Source: Prochilodus magdalenae
Lineage: Eukaryota; Chordata; Actinopteri; Characiformes; Prochilodontidae
Length of the DNA stretch: 64,000 nucleotides
NCBI GenBank assembly: GCA_024036415.1
Contig: JAMWET010003425.1
Coordinates: 67,501 to 131,500, forward strand
Direction of reading: 5' to 3'
The first letter of the stretch is position 1, and each line of letters opens with the position of its first letter. The notes below the pieces were generated by a model, which had not been told where the DNA came from, did no database searches, and worked only from the letters and a program-made list of their open reading frames with translations. Positions 37,026 through 48,590 of this stretch are shown piece by piece. Both the position numbers and the translations under genes were made by a program.

Positions 37026-37322
37026 ACAACAGCAGCTGCAGAAGATTTCTGAAGGTGTTTTATGGATGCCTGCCTTTAAGAAAGATCAGGCTGGGAAATG
37101 AACCTTCCAGCTGAAAACATGAATGGAATCTTAGAAAGTTCCTAGATGTCATTCAGTAGAACACTGTCCCACCAACCAATCATACCTCACTAAACCAGGG
37201 TTTGGGATGCAGATCAGCCGCTGCTGATTTAAATTGCAACTTTTCACATCTGTTTTTTATTTTTTTATATACTTTATTTAATCTGTGTATCTGCATGTAT
37301 GTACTAGCTCTTACTGGTTTGT
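37026..37322 (+). other. 3' flank of PAR2-like 4
   Basis: Matches the 3' flank of PAR2-like 5 (42430-42660) closely, for example 'cagggtttgggatgcagatc'. It probably includes 3' UTR. Confidence 0.6.
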
Positions 37323-37850
37323 TACGGTGGCCGAGAAAGCCCAACGCACTGCAAGTTAAAAACGCGCTGCAAGATGTGAAAACACAAGCATCAAAATGAG
37401 ACAGCTAGCAAACCATTAACCGAACGCGCTGCAAAGTCTCAAACGCACAGCAAACACTGAAAACACATGCAGCTTCCACAACACAACGGAAGTGTTTCCG
37501 AGGGACACTGAAAGTGGACGGACCCATTCGAGAGCGGGCTTCGTAAAACATGAGAACCTGGCCAATAAACCGAATGAATATTCATTAATAAACAGATTAA
37601 ACTTTTGCTGGAACTGGGGCGGTCTCGGCTCTACGTCCAGGTCCACGCAGCCCGCTCTGGAACGGGTCCGTCCACTTTCAGTGTCCCTCGGAAACACTTC
37701 CGTTGTGTTTTGAGGCTTTTTGCACGTGTTTTCACATCTTGCAGCGCGTTTGGCTAATGTTGTGCAAGTCGTGTCGTTTTGATGCTTGTGTTTTGAGACT
37801 TTGCAGTGCGTTTTTAACATGCAGTGCGTTGGGCTTTCTCGGCCACCGTA
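37323..37850. mobile_element. Palindromic DNA transposon (MITE-like)
   Basis: Starts TACGGTGGCCGAGAAAGCCC and ends with the exact complement. The inner arms also pair over a long distance: 'cggaagtgtttccgaggga' on the left, its complement on the right near 37690-37708. The middle is a short AT-rich spacer. It codes for nothing. It inserted only in the locus 4 unit, since the locus 5 unit lacks it. Confidence 0.9.
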
Positions 37851-38295
37851 GTCTGTTCAGTTTTACTGTAAGATCTCAGTAGTTTTAAATTTACATTATG
37901 GTGCTAAAGGAGTGGGCTATCATTGGTGATCAGAGATGAGGTTAACCCAACATTAGCCCCTGGAGATTCTCCTCTGTCACCAGAACTCTGCAAGGCTTCT
38001 TGCGCACCTGCATTTCCTGGGTAAAGTTAGTGGGCTTTATAAATAGTAGCTGCTTGTGAGGTTTTGGTTTCTGAGTCTTTCTTTGTCTTGTATATCCTGG
38101 TTCTCATCTCTTTTTGTGCATGCCTGCTTATGGATTATGAATTTTATCATGGTGCTATATACAATGTTGTACATGGTGTTTCACTGGAATTCTGGAATTG
38201 GAATAAAATCCTGCACCTGGATCCTGTGGCCTCTGAGTTTCCGTCCTTTCACTCAAACAGTATAACGTCCCAGGATCATTGGTTTTTGCTGTGAA
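37851..38295 (+). repeat. Possible solo LTR, copy 1
   Basis: A TATA-like 'tttataaatagtagctgc' (about 38037) is followed about 150 bases later by AATAAA (about 38202). The whole block recurs at 43010-43400. The spacing suits an LTR or a duplicated promoter/poly-A region. No internal retroviral part lies next to it, so a solo LTR is only one reading. Confidence 0.45.
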
Positions 38296-38301
38296 TTGAA
38301 T

Positions 38302-38490
38302 CAACATGAATCAAAGCTGAACCTTGTTCAGTGTAGTACTGTGCTAACAGGGTGATGTCAATCCTAGTCCCGTCCGATTGAATCTAGTCATCTTCATAAT
38401 CCAGTATATACTTTGCACTGGCTTTAGTTGTAGAGTGCTACAAAACACCAAGACTGCTCTCTCGCCCTGCCGCCTCGTCCCCTTACTCTC
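38302..38490 (-). pseudogene. Inverted, decayed copy of PAR2-like exon 1
   Basis: The minus strand matches the 5' flank and exon 1 of loci 4 and 5: the flank around 'agtgctacaaaacaccaaga' (plus-strand reading) pairs with 38600-38650. Exon 1 is reduced to ATGACTAGATTCAATC with an early loss of frame, and the donor is gone. It faces the true exon 1 of locus 5, only about 100 bp away, forming an inverted repeat. Confidence 0.75.
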
Positions 38491-38677
38491 CTTTTAATCC
38501 TCTTCCCGCAGGGGTTTTAGAATTTTGATTGAGCTGCGTGTGCAAACCTGCCGCATAGTGTTCATTCCTCCAGTATTCTACCTACTCAGGACGAGACAGC
38601 AGCGCGAGAGAGCCGTCCTGGTGTTGTGTAGCGCTCTACAACTAAAGCCAGTGAAAAGTATATACTGGATTATTAGG

Positions 38678-38956
38678 ATGTCTGGATTTAATCTTCCAGG
38701 AGACATGGACCAGAATGAGACCGACATCCTCAATTACAACACCATGTGGGATGGTAAGCTACATTTCCACTGAAGCTGTTAAAGAGTGTTACACTAGACT
38801 ATGTGCTGCTTTGATTCAGATTAACAAGACCTGCCACATACAAACTCCGGTCGTCCTTAGCTGTGAGGATTTTGGTTCATGTTATTTATTCACATACATG
38901 AAAATTTTACTTAACATGCATTTGGCTCTACTGAGCACCGTGTTATTTTTCTTTCA

Positions 38957-38989
<33 letters not shown>

Positions 38990-41900
38990 CAATAAAAAAT
39001 CTGGGTTTTTTTATTTTTTTAAATTTTTTTTTTACGTTTTTTAAATGGTTTTCTTTTCCTTACCTATGTTCACTGTTCACTAAAAAACATCCATATTTGT
39101 CCATTTTATTTTTAGGCTTCATTTGAACACAGCAGCTGTTTGGAAAGTATAGCATGAGTCGTGATTCACAAACAGGCGGACAGACAGAATGCTTTGCGAA
39201 AGTATTCACCCCATCCCCCAGGGGCTTTTCTTGTTTTCGAGCCCCACAAACTTATTATTATAGTAAATGTATAAAGGTGATAGTAATATCTTGGCATTTT
39301 ATTTTGATATTATTTGATTTACACAACATGCCAGTCACTTTAGATGCAAAATAATAATTGAGACGATAAAAACACAAATCTTCAGTGGTGTAGTAAAAGT
39401 GTTCATCGACTCTGCATCGGTGTGTGGCCAGGTGTTCAAAACATTACAGACTATATCAGACCTGTCACGTGGTTTCTAGACGAGGAGACAGGATGTGAGT
39501 GCAAGTATTTAAAAAGGAGCAAATAAAACAGCACAAAACCAAAGAAAGAAGCAAACTGAGACAACTTGGACCATGGATACAAAAACAACAGACATGAGGA
39601 CAAAACACCAAACACGAACAAAGGGAACCACAGGGAGTATAACACAAGGACTAACAAGGAACACCTGGGAAAGGGGCGGAGCTATAAACTAAGGACAGGT
39701 GAGGTGACTGACAAGGGAGCGAAGACAGGAGGAGCCAAAAAGCAAAACAAACAGAAGCACATGGAAGACAGAAAACCGAAGAAAAGAGACAAACATGGGC
39801 AAGACAAGGTAGGATGTGACAAGACCACAAACCCTGCTAGGCAAACAGAGACCAGTGGTAGGTTTGAGAGAGATCCGCACCCACCATGTCTCTGGCAACA
39901 CCCCTAGCCTCATGATCCCTGGCAGGCTCATGAATAACCGAGCAGTGATAATGTTTGCTGGATCATAGTAGGGTAGTTATTTCGTCCTGCCTCACTCTCA
40001 TATACTACATTTATACACCATACATTCTGTCTCAGACATGATGTACATGGTGTACTGCTGCACACAGATGTACAGTGCCTGTATAGTGTGTGTACACAGT
40101 GTAAGTTGTAAGCGTAGTCCTCAGACAGTTGTACACTGTGTCTATAGTTTACTGTCTGTATATGTTGTGTTTTATCTGTACAGTATGTTTGTATATGGGA
40201 TAACATCCTACAGAGACACAAACTACAGAAACCAGACGCCTCGTGTGGGCCAACATGCTTGGGCAATGAACCTGATTCTGGTTCCGGTCGTTGGTGTCTC
40301 TGTTGAAGCTGTGAGGTTTGTGAGTTTTGGTGGGAAGCCTTTTCTTGGGAGTTTCTTGGGAGCTGTGCCAGGTTTGATTGAATGGAGTTCCATGTTTTGT
40401 GGAACAAGACCTTCTGGAGAGCTTTCGTAGTTGGAGCCACAGAATGTGAAACTCTGGCTACACAAAGGTGGAAATGAATCAACCAATTGTGTGACTTCTG
40501 AGTTTAAGTGGTAGGACCAGATCGTATTTAATGGTTATATGAGGTGAATACATATATACTCATAACTTTTTTAGGTTTTAATCATTTTAAGAATAACTCC
40601 ACTACCCGCCAGAGAGCCACCACCACATGTGGGAGACTGGAGTTCGAAACCCGGTCTGGGTAACTACCCTGTCCTACACCAGTAAGAGTCCTTGGACAAG
40701 ACTCCTAACACTACATTGGCCTGCCTGTAATATGATTAACCTTGTAAGTCACTCTGGATAAGTGCCTCAGCTAAGCACCACGAATGTAAATGTAAACACT
40801 AACAAGGACTTTTTTACTTTTAAGGTTGACAATTTGTACTAACTTGTCAGATCTACTCCATAAAATCTCTGTTAAATCCATTTTAATTCCCAATTATGAT
40901 GTAACAAAGTAGGGACAAACATCAATGGGTGAATACTTTTGCAAGGCCCTGTAGATAAATAATGTAATAAGAAACATATTAATATTATCAACATTTCTTT
41001 CTGTATCCTTTAAGGTGTTATTACTTTGAGGGCTAATGGTTTGATTCGTTTCACAGTCACAAGGAGAATGTTTACATATAAATGTAACTACCATCTTTCA
41101 GATATTTCTTTTTATTATTAATATTGTCATTGCTGTTTTTAAACATCTTATTGCTCTCAGTGTCATGAGGCTTTCTCCCTTGAATGTGTTCTATGCATTT
41201 TATTTATCATAATTTTAATTATTATTATTATTTACCATATTCTTATTATATTTGATGTCCTACAGTTTTTTATCATCTCTGTAGTACTGTGCAAGAGTTG
41301 TAGATGTATATGTTAGTAATACATTCACCTTTTTATTTGATACCCCATAGACTATGACTACAGGGATGGATTCTGGACCAACAGGACTCTACCCGAGCTG
41401 GTACCTGATACAGCACCCCCTGAAATATCTCATGAGCTGAACATCGCTGGATTTATTTTACCTAGATGTTATGACATACGCTTTCTGGAAGGAAACCTCA
41501 CCAGGATCTTCCTCTCTCTCGTCTACATCATCGTCTTCATTGTGGGGTTGCCCACCAATGCAATATCCCTCTGGGTCTTCCTCTTCAGGACCAAGAAGAA
41601 GAATCCCTCGTCCATCCTCATGGCCAACCTAGCACTGTCTGACCTGCTCTTCATCGTGTGGCTCCCACTGAAGATCGCCTACCACCTCAACGGCAATAAC
41701 TGGATCTTCGGGGAGCCGCTGTGTAAGGTGCTAGTGGGGTTCTTCTATGGGAACATGTACTGCTCCGCCATCTTCATAGCATGCATCAGTGTGCAGCGCT
41801 ACTGGGCGATTGTGCACCCGCTTTCTCGGAAACCAAATAAAAGGGTAATACTTTATGTATCAGTTGGGGTGTGGGTTGTAGTCTGGCTCATAACCGTACC

Positions 41901-42429
41901 ACTCTACCTGTATGAGCAGACTGTTAAAATCCTCAATCTGGACTTAACCACCTGCCACGACGTCACATACCCACACCTGTTACATTTATCCTTGGGATAT
42001 TTCCTCACTATGGGCATTGTGGGATATGTAGTTCCCTGTGTGGTCTGCACAGTGGCTTATTCTCTAATGTTGAGGGCCCTGAAGCACTCGGTTATGAAAG
42101 CTGGTAACACTAAGCAGAAAAAGAAGTCTATAGTCCTCATGATCATTGTGCTGGTGATGTTCCTGGTGTGCTTTACCCCCAGTAACGTCATGCTGATGGT
42201 GCATTACTCACTGCTGGCTCAAAATATTGAGAATAACATGCATGTCTTGTATGTGGTCGCGCTGAGCCTGTCCAGTCTGAACAGCTGCCTGGACCCGTTT
42301 GTGTATTACTTTATCTCGGAGGAGTTCAGGGATCACGTGAGGAACACGCTGAGGTGTCACAGTGTACGTTCTGCCCGGAGGATGAAGGTAGCCTTCAGGC
42401 CTATTGTACATTCTACATCTTCATCCTAG
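38678..42429 (+). CDS. PAR2-like receptor 5 with non-PAR N-terminus
   Basis: Tandem twin of locus 4. Exon 1 is 38678-38753, exon 2 is 41351-42429, the intron is about 2.6 kb, phase 1, 384 residues. It starts MSGFNLPGDMDQNETDIL and continues DDYDYRDGFW after the junction, again without a signal peptide or tethered-ligand motif. The stretch just after the junction has diverged most from locus 4. The 7TM core is nearly identical to locus 4: SVQRYW, TTCHDV, DPFVYYF. One patch at the start of TM4 (KRVILYVSV in place of NRVTACVCV) differs strongly, while the code on both sides is almost unchanged. The tail ends in VHSTSSS in both genes. It has glycosylation sites NET, NRT and NLT. It is likely a functional receptor; the ligand is unknown. 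Confidence 0.85.
38755..39463 (+). other. Intron of PAR2-like 5, first part
   Basis: Holds an A run of about 30 (38959-38988) followed by T-rich sequence. The first 150 bases match the intron start of locus 4. Confidence 0.5.
39464..39930. repeat. Dispersed repeat, copy B
   Basis: Matches 516-960 (see there). It lies in the intron of PAR2-like 5 and accounts for much of its extra length compared with locus 4. Confidence 0.6.
39931..40589. other. Intron sequence, possible repeat
   Basis: Open frames on both strands (40038-40430 plus, 39928-40482 minus) overlap each other and show no domain. The part 40200-40420 may be a transposon fragment, but I cannot assign it. Confidence 0.3.
40590..40800 (+). 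mobile_element. tRNA-derived SINE
   Basis: Contains a B-box-like 'ggagttcgaaacccg' at about 40641 and ends with 'gtaagtcactctggataag' and 'cgaatgtaaatgtaaa', the usual tail of fish SINEs. It lies in the intron of PAR2-like 5. Confidence 0.75.
40801..41350 (+). other. Last part of the intron of PAR2-like 5
   Basis: AT-rich. The final 100 bases match the end of the locus 4 intron up to the 'taccccatag' acceptor. Confidence 0.6.
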
Positions 42430-43009
42430 ACAACAGCAGCTGAAGGAGATTTCAGTTTTATGGTTTATGGATGTTACTGAGGCCTGAGATGGCGGACGCT
42501 CTCCTGCCTTAAGAAAGAACAGTCTGGGAAATGAACCTTCCAGCTGAAAACATGAATGGAATCTTAGAACGTTTCTAGCTGTCCTTTAGTGGAACACTGT
42601 CTCACCAATCAATCACAGCCCACTAAACCAGGGTTTGGGATGCAGATCAGCCGCTGATTTGAAATGAACACCTATGTGCAGAACTTTCACTAGAACTTTT
42701 TATTGGCTTATCCTGAGGGAGGTTTAGTTCATCAATTCGTGTTCTCCTACATTGTCCAAGTCCTCAGGATTACCTCAACAACATTAGGAACTTCATTTTC
42801 ACTTACTCTATTTTGTTTTTTTCCCTGTATTATATCAACTTAACACAAAGTATGTACTCGCTCTTATTAGTTTATTAAGTTTCCCTGTAAGATCTTAGTA
42901 GTATAGCATTTACTGAAACATGGATGTATATTATAAGGTTTTGTTGTTAATTGTCTAGACTAAGATTGAAACGACAAGTAATTACTTGGCTCAAGACGTT
43001 GTCAGCATT
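42430..43009 (+). other. 3' flank of PAR2-like 5
   Basis: Matches the locus 4 flank to about 42660, then AT-rich sequence without genes. Confidence 0.5.
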
Positions 43010-43400
43010 AGAGAATAAGGAGCCATTTTAGTACTGAAAGAGTGGGCAGTCATTGGTGTTCAGAGATTAGTTGAACCCAACATTACCCCCTGGAGATCCT
43101 CCTTTGTCACCAGAACTCTGCATTTCATGGGTATATTTAGTGGGCTTTATAAATAGTAGCTGCTTGTGAGGTCTCACTAGTGGTTTCTGAGTCTGTCTGA
43201 GTCCTTCTTTGTCCTGTATATCCCGTTTCTCATCTCTTTTTTTGCATGCCTGCTTATGGCCTATGAATTTTATCATGATCCTATATACAATGTCGTACAT
43301 GGTGTTTCACTGGAATTCTGGAATTGGAATAAAATCCTGGATTTGGACCCCATGGCCTCTAAGTTTCCGTCATTTCACTCAAACAGTATAATATCCCAAG
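43010..43400 (+). repeat. Possible solo LTR, copy 2
   Basis: Paralogue of 37851-38295, with the same 'tttataaatagtagctgc' and AATAAA. The two copies mark the ends of the duplicated locus 4/5 units. Confidence 0.45.
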
Positions 43401-45059
43401 ATCGTTTGTTTTGCTGTGAATGGGAGGTCCTCTACTACAGATCCCAACATGACTAAAACATGGTAGTCTTCTCTAATAATGCTGGGCAATGCACTGCCAA
43501 TGTAGTTAAGCCTTGTACTGGCTGTTATGATACCATCCAACCTTACCATGCAAGGTAACTCTACCGTGCAAGGTAATCCAAATACCTTCTTGAAACAAAG
43601 AACTCAGTCATAGACTTATGTCACAAATTCAAAATGCTGGTCATTCGTTCATAAAGTTCCAACTGAAAGACCAGTAGCTGAAAATGTATTCCTCAGAATA
43701 ATATCTGAATAGCTAAATTTCAATGTCTATTATATCATCAGAAAAAAAGAAATAACACATCCAGATAGAAATGACAGGTTGCTGCAAAACATGGCATACA
43801 GTTATGTCTCAGGCAGATATGTAAATGATTACATGTGTGGTCTGGTTACCTGAGGACACACACCCCTGGTGAACAGGCACTAGCCGCCCAGACAGACCAC
43901 CAGTAGAGAGTTTCATCTGATCCACTGACAAGCACGAGCAGCTCCCATAGTTTTCTTGTCCACCATCCAGACATAGGTGGCACCTTTATTACACACCTCT
44001 GTCTCTGTCTGGACAATTCCCAGACACTTAGCAGAAGTAATTATAGTGTTATAGTGTTAAAATAATAAAAATTGACATTTCACTCTTTCTGTTATGCTGG
44101 TTCTCTAAAAGGCAGAACAGAACTTTTGAATATATGTGAGTATTTGTCACATGACTAAAATCAAAATGTCATTAACATATGCTATTACATATTTTCCCAA
44201 CATGTCTCTTAAGCCTGGACCGTAAAATTTGGCCCTTGTGTGGATGATCCTATGATCATAGGAGCCCGACTTCACTGAAAGTGAAGATGTATTCATACAA
44301 ACATAAACAGTTTGACATTAATATTCAAGAGTTCCAGAGCGGGAAAACAATTTGGGGTTAGAGGAAGCTGAGCATGTGGTATTGGTGTCATTGTGTAGAG
44401 TCAGGGGAAGAGCCTAGAAGAGTGGCAGCATGAACGTAGCTACACTAAACTGTAAGTCTAAATTTACTTTTAAACTTTAATATAGGGCAGCTATAGATGT
44501 ATATGGGTTACCAGAGTGGTGTTACAACATACCTTATCGAACATAGAGATGTAGATCTGTTTATATGTGGTTTCTTCTTTGGAAAGTAGAGCTTTAGCTG
44601 GTGCTTGTGAAGCGTTGAATGTTGTTCTGAAACCTTTACATACTGTTCAGAATTGATAAAGAATGCTGCCCTTACCTTAGTCACCCTATACCATTAGATA
44701 TGTATACATACATCTGCCCACAGAACAGAGACTCATTTAAGACAGATGAAGGTACAGCATCAGACAGCACAGAATGGGCAGTAGCTCTGCATCAGACCGC
44801 ACAGGACGGGCAGTAGCTCTGCATCAGACCAGATTTTTTGTTTTGTTTTACGATGATGTAGCGCCCCCACCTGACACTTAACTGAACAACTAAAGGTTAA
44901 ATGGGAGCCACATAACCGCAAAACTAATGGCATGGGAGGTGCCTGGTGGGTCCTACAACAACAACTCAGAAGAAGAAAAACATAGGTGGCTCCAGCTACT
45001 AAGGTGATCTTCACTTAGGGTTCAGGCCTGTAGCTAAACTCTTAACAGCTACATGAATC
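43401..45059. other. Intergenic, no gene recognised
   Basis: No supported gene. A short direct repeat lies at 44755-44825 ('cagcac/cgcacagga/gaygggcagtagctctgcat'). Confidence 0.4.
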
Positions 45060-45910
45060 TTCCATGCACTGGCCCTTTAATGCCTTCCCCCTCCCTCTCT
45101 CGGTACCCCAATCAGTCGAAGAGACTCCAGAGCGGGAGAAAAGAACACACACGGCAGGCTGCAGAACTCATGACTGAATCTTAACACTGTACTAACCCCA
45201 GTTTTAAAGCCACGCACACAGCACAACACTTTTAAACAGTGGGTTTTTTCTCTCTCCCACAGTGCACGTTGTATGTTCAATGAGAGCAGTCTCTAAAGTA
45301 CCCCGGCGTTCAGTGTCCAAGAGGGAGCTACCCTTCGTTGGCGCGCGCTGGAGCAAAAAACAACACAGCTAGTCAGTCAGCGGTTACTCGCAGTTCAACC
45401 ACAGCAGGGTCTTCGGAGTAGCAATCCAGTGAAGGGGAAATGAAAAAACATGAATAAGACAAAAAAGGAGATCCTTTAATACAGCCCAGAAGTTGTCCGC
45501 GCGAGTCCGCCCTCAGCGCAGCGTCCGTTCGTCCCGACAGGCCGTCTGTCCAAGCCTGGCTAGCGCGGCTAATAGCATTAGCTAGCTAGAGCCTCCTTCG
45601 TTAGCTGTTTATAGAAACTCAGTCCAACTGTGCTCTGCTCAGTTTCAGCAGGCCGTCGTAACACTAGAAACGCTTGCTGGACACTTCTGGTCCGTTTCCT
45701 AGCTGAATTTGTGGATTAAACTGTCTGTATTCCGTCTTTTCCCCCTAGCTCGCTCTACTCTCCGAGCGTGGCTCCGTCTACCCCTTTTTTCTTTTCCCCC
45801 GAACTTTCTAGCCCCGCCCCCTTTGGCTTAAACAGAACCAGACTGAACCCAAAACAGTGGAACATTACTCAACTCTTACGTAAAGCTGAAAAAAGTAACA
45901 AAGGCTCACA
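45060..45910. promoter_or_regulatory. CpG-rich stretch of unknown role
   Basis: Clearly richer in CpG than its surroundings, especially 45320-45560 ('ttggcgcgcgctgg', 'gtccgcgcgagtccgc', 'tagcgcggct'). No gene start or open frame is linked to it. It could be a CpG island promoter of a non-coding transcript or, as likely, part of a transposable element. Confidence 0.35.
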
Positions 45911-45982
45911 GGCACACGTGAAAATACCACGAAAACTAAAATAGTAAGGTACCAGCTCTCAATAATAAATCAACATGACGAC

Positions 45983-47037
45983 TAGGGCTGCCCTCTAGAA
46001 GTCGACGAATCGAATCGTCAGTCGGAGATCCTTTAAGTCGACTGACAGCAGTGACCCTTTTTTCCCGTTAAACAGACTAAAGCTTACAGAAATGCACAAG
46101 AACTTTAATAATGTAAAAAGACATTTTAATAATTATTAAAGGGGAATAATAAATACATATGTAAGTTCTAGCTGGGCTGTGACGCATACTTGCTACAAAA
46201 TTAAATCCACGTGATAACGTGCGCTGGCGGTTCACCGCTGAAGGAAGGCTGAGAAACACGGGGGGAACGATGTCTCAGAGAAAGTCTGGAGTCTGGAGGA
46301 GCTTCTGAAGAAGAGAATCCGAACAAATGAAACCGAGTTCTGCTCGTCATTCAGTCAGACATCCAACACTGCTCCAAACGAAGGAGCTGACTTTCGGTTT
46401 AGACAGAAACGAAGGAGAAACGGACAGAAGACGTGTTTTATTATAATTCCATTATTTTAGAACCTAAATTACAGATATGTTTATTTATTCATCTACAGCT
46501 GAGAATTTTTATTTAAAGATAAGTACATTCACTTAATATGACATATACAATATAATATAATAAACTGTTTCAGATTTACCATTCTTCTTTTCATCTAAAA
46601 ATAATGCATAATAATGCATAATAATTCATTGAAATGGACTAATCTGGTTTTATTTAGCAGCTCATTATTTATGAGAGATGAAAGACGAAGGGTCCTCCTA
46701 CTAAAGAAGCTGTTAGAAGTTAAATTAAAAAGACTATAAGCTATAAGCCCTAATGTTTAGCATAAGTACGCGCTGCTGCCTGGCGCTGTATCCTGTAATT
46801 ACATCAGGCTCCAGTTCAGAGCCATCATCATAAGCCCCGCCTCCTTTAGTTCAGAAATATGTCCCTGTGACTCGGCTGACTTTCTAAATGAGGAGATCTG
46901 AACTGTATGCAGACTGATTTACTGATTACTAAATAATGTACATGGAGAAAAAACATGAACGAGTAGTCGAATCGTCGACCAGGACGGGCGAATCCGATTC
47001 GACTGACAGAATTCTGAGTCGGGTACAGGCCTAATGA
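45983..47037. mobile_element. Non-autonomous hAT-like element
   Basis: The left end reads TAGGGCTGCC, then 'gtcgacgaatcgaatcgtca'. The right end, on the minus strand, reads TAGGCCTG, then 'gtcagtcgaatcggattcg' and 'gtcgacgattcgacta'. These imperfect inverted ends with TAGGSCTG starts are hAT-like. The interior is AT-rich and codes for nothing. Confidence 0.65.
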
Positions 47038-47227
47038 CAACATGAATTTTGTATAAGCTGTGGGCAGCAAATTAACTTTGAACCTTTGATTTGTTTCTTT
47101 CATACTCAAAAACCCTAAGGGCTACAATGAATGTGAATAAAATGACATAAACCCAAATCCTCCCAGCACAGGTGGACTAATAGACAGTAGGTGTTTTTGA
47201 GGTAGCAGGTCTTGTTTATTTGGGAAA

Positions 47228-47455
47228 CCTCTGAATCAAAGCTGAACCTTGTTCAGTGTAATACTCTGCTAACATGGTGATGTAGTTGATCATGTCAGTT
47301 GCAATTCAGGTCGATTAAATCTAGTCATCCTAATAAACCATTATATACTGTGTACTGGCTTTAATTGTAGAGTGCTACAAAACACCAAGACTGCTCTCTC
47401 GCCCCCTGCTGTCTCATCACCTCACTCTCCTTCACTCTTCTTCCTTCAGGGTTTT
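47228..47455 (-). pseudogene. Second inverted, decayed copy of exon 1
   Basis: The minus strand matches the exon 1 region of loci 4/5 and also 38302-38490. The start reads ATGACTAGATTTAATCGACC, followed by an in-frame TGA after 12 codons. The downstream 'acatgatcaactacatcacc' still recalls 'acatgctcaactacagcacc'. There is no exon 2 nearby on this strand. Confidence 0.75.
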
Positions 47456-48590
47456 TTATTATTTAGCCATGTGTAAAGACCTGCTGCATAGTGTCCATTC
47501 CTCCAGCATGCTACCTACTCACAGTCCACCACTGGAGCTTAACCACCAGAGGGAGCAATTATCCACATCTTAGTAGGATCTTGCCGTCCTATACAAACAC
47601 CAGCTGCTTCATTTGTAAAATGGACATTTGTAGGGACCACAGAACATCTTTAAGGGGTATATTTCCAACACCATAGTTGTACATAAATAGTTGTAACGAT
47701 GCAAGTGTTTCCGAAAGCCATACTTGGAAATATCAAGGTAACTACACTGGTAACTATTACATTGCCTTTTGTAACTTGATCTCAGTTATAGATTACTTTT
47801 GGTGGTATTTTGCAAACAGATACATATTTGCAACAAAATTATTTCCCAAACTTTAAGTTATTTTGAGCTGCATTTTTGACAGAAAATATGACAATTCCAG
47901 TGATCTTTATCCCAAATGCCTTTTGTAGATTGTTAAATGTCAGTTTTAAATCAAAATGCATTAATACAACCTGTATATAGTCTTCATTCAGCAATTTAAG
48001 TGCTTTTGGCATGTTTGTAACTATGCTGTTATTTTTATTATTTTAGAGCATATCCTTCCAAAACATTACTGATTTTCCTGATTTTTTAAATACTAATTAA
48101 GTTAATTATTTATTGTTTTCATTTCTAAAAAATCTCAGTGACTGAATTTCAAATGCTTGAGAAAACTAAAATGGTCACACACATAGAAAAATTACATTTA
48201 TTGTAAAAAATCTACAATTCACATTTGAGAAATAAATACAAAAAGCAGCAGACTTTAAAATATACAAACGTATAACATCATGTAGTCATGGTATATGGTA
48301 GATGGGTCCAAAAAATAAGCAAGGATAGCAAACAGAAATACACAATCATCCTTCAATATCCAAACCCACAACATATCAATAACCAGTTTTATTTATTAGT
48401 GAATTACAACCAGTGCAACGTTCTAGGTTGGTGGGTATTTCGTATTGCCTCCACTTTAATTTATGAATACTGTTTTTGTGAGCCACTGCTAACTCTGGAG
48501 TAGAACTAGTGGGTAGTCTTGGGTCCTATATCTTCACTGATGTGTCCCACATGCACATGGAACTGATATTGGAAGTTCTACTGGCAAACT
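47456..48590. other. Intergenic, AT-rich
   Basis: No supported gene. Confidence 0.4.

Noticed and set aside
37416..37820. Minus-strand open frame of 134 codons
   Set aside because: It lies wholly inside the palindromic transposon and mirrors its arms.
39928..40482. Minus-strand open frame of 184 codons
   Set aside because: It overlaps a plus-strand frame, has no domain and lies within the intron of PAR2-like 5 in repeat-like sequence.
40641..40656. Functional tRNA gene
   Set aside because: Only a B-box-like piece in a SINE body; no foldable tRNA with acceptor stem and anticodon was seen.
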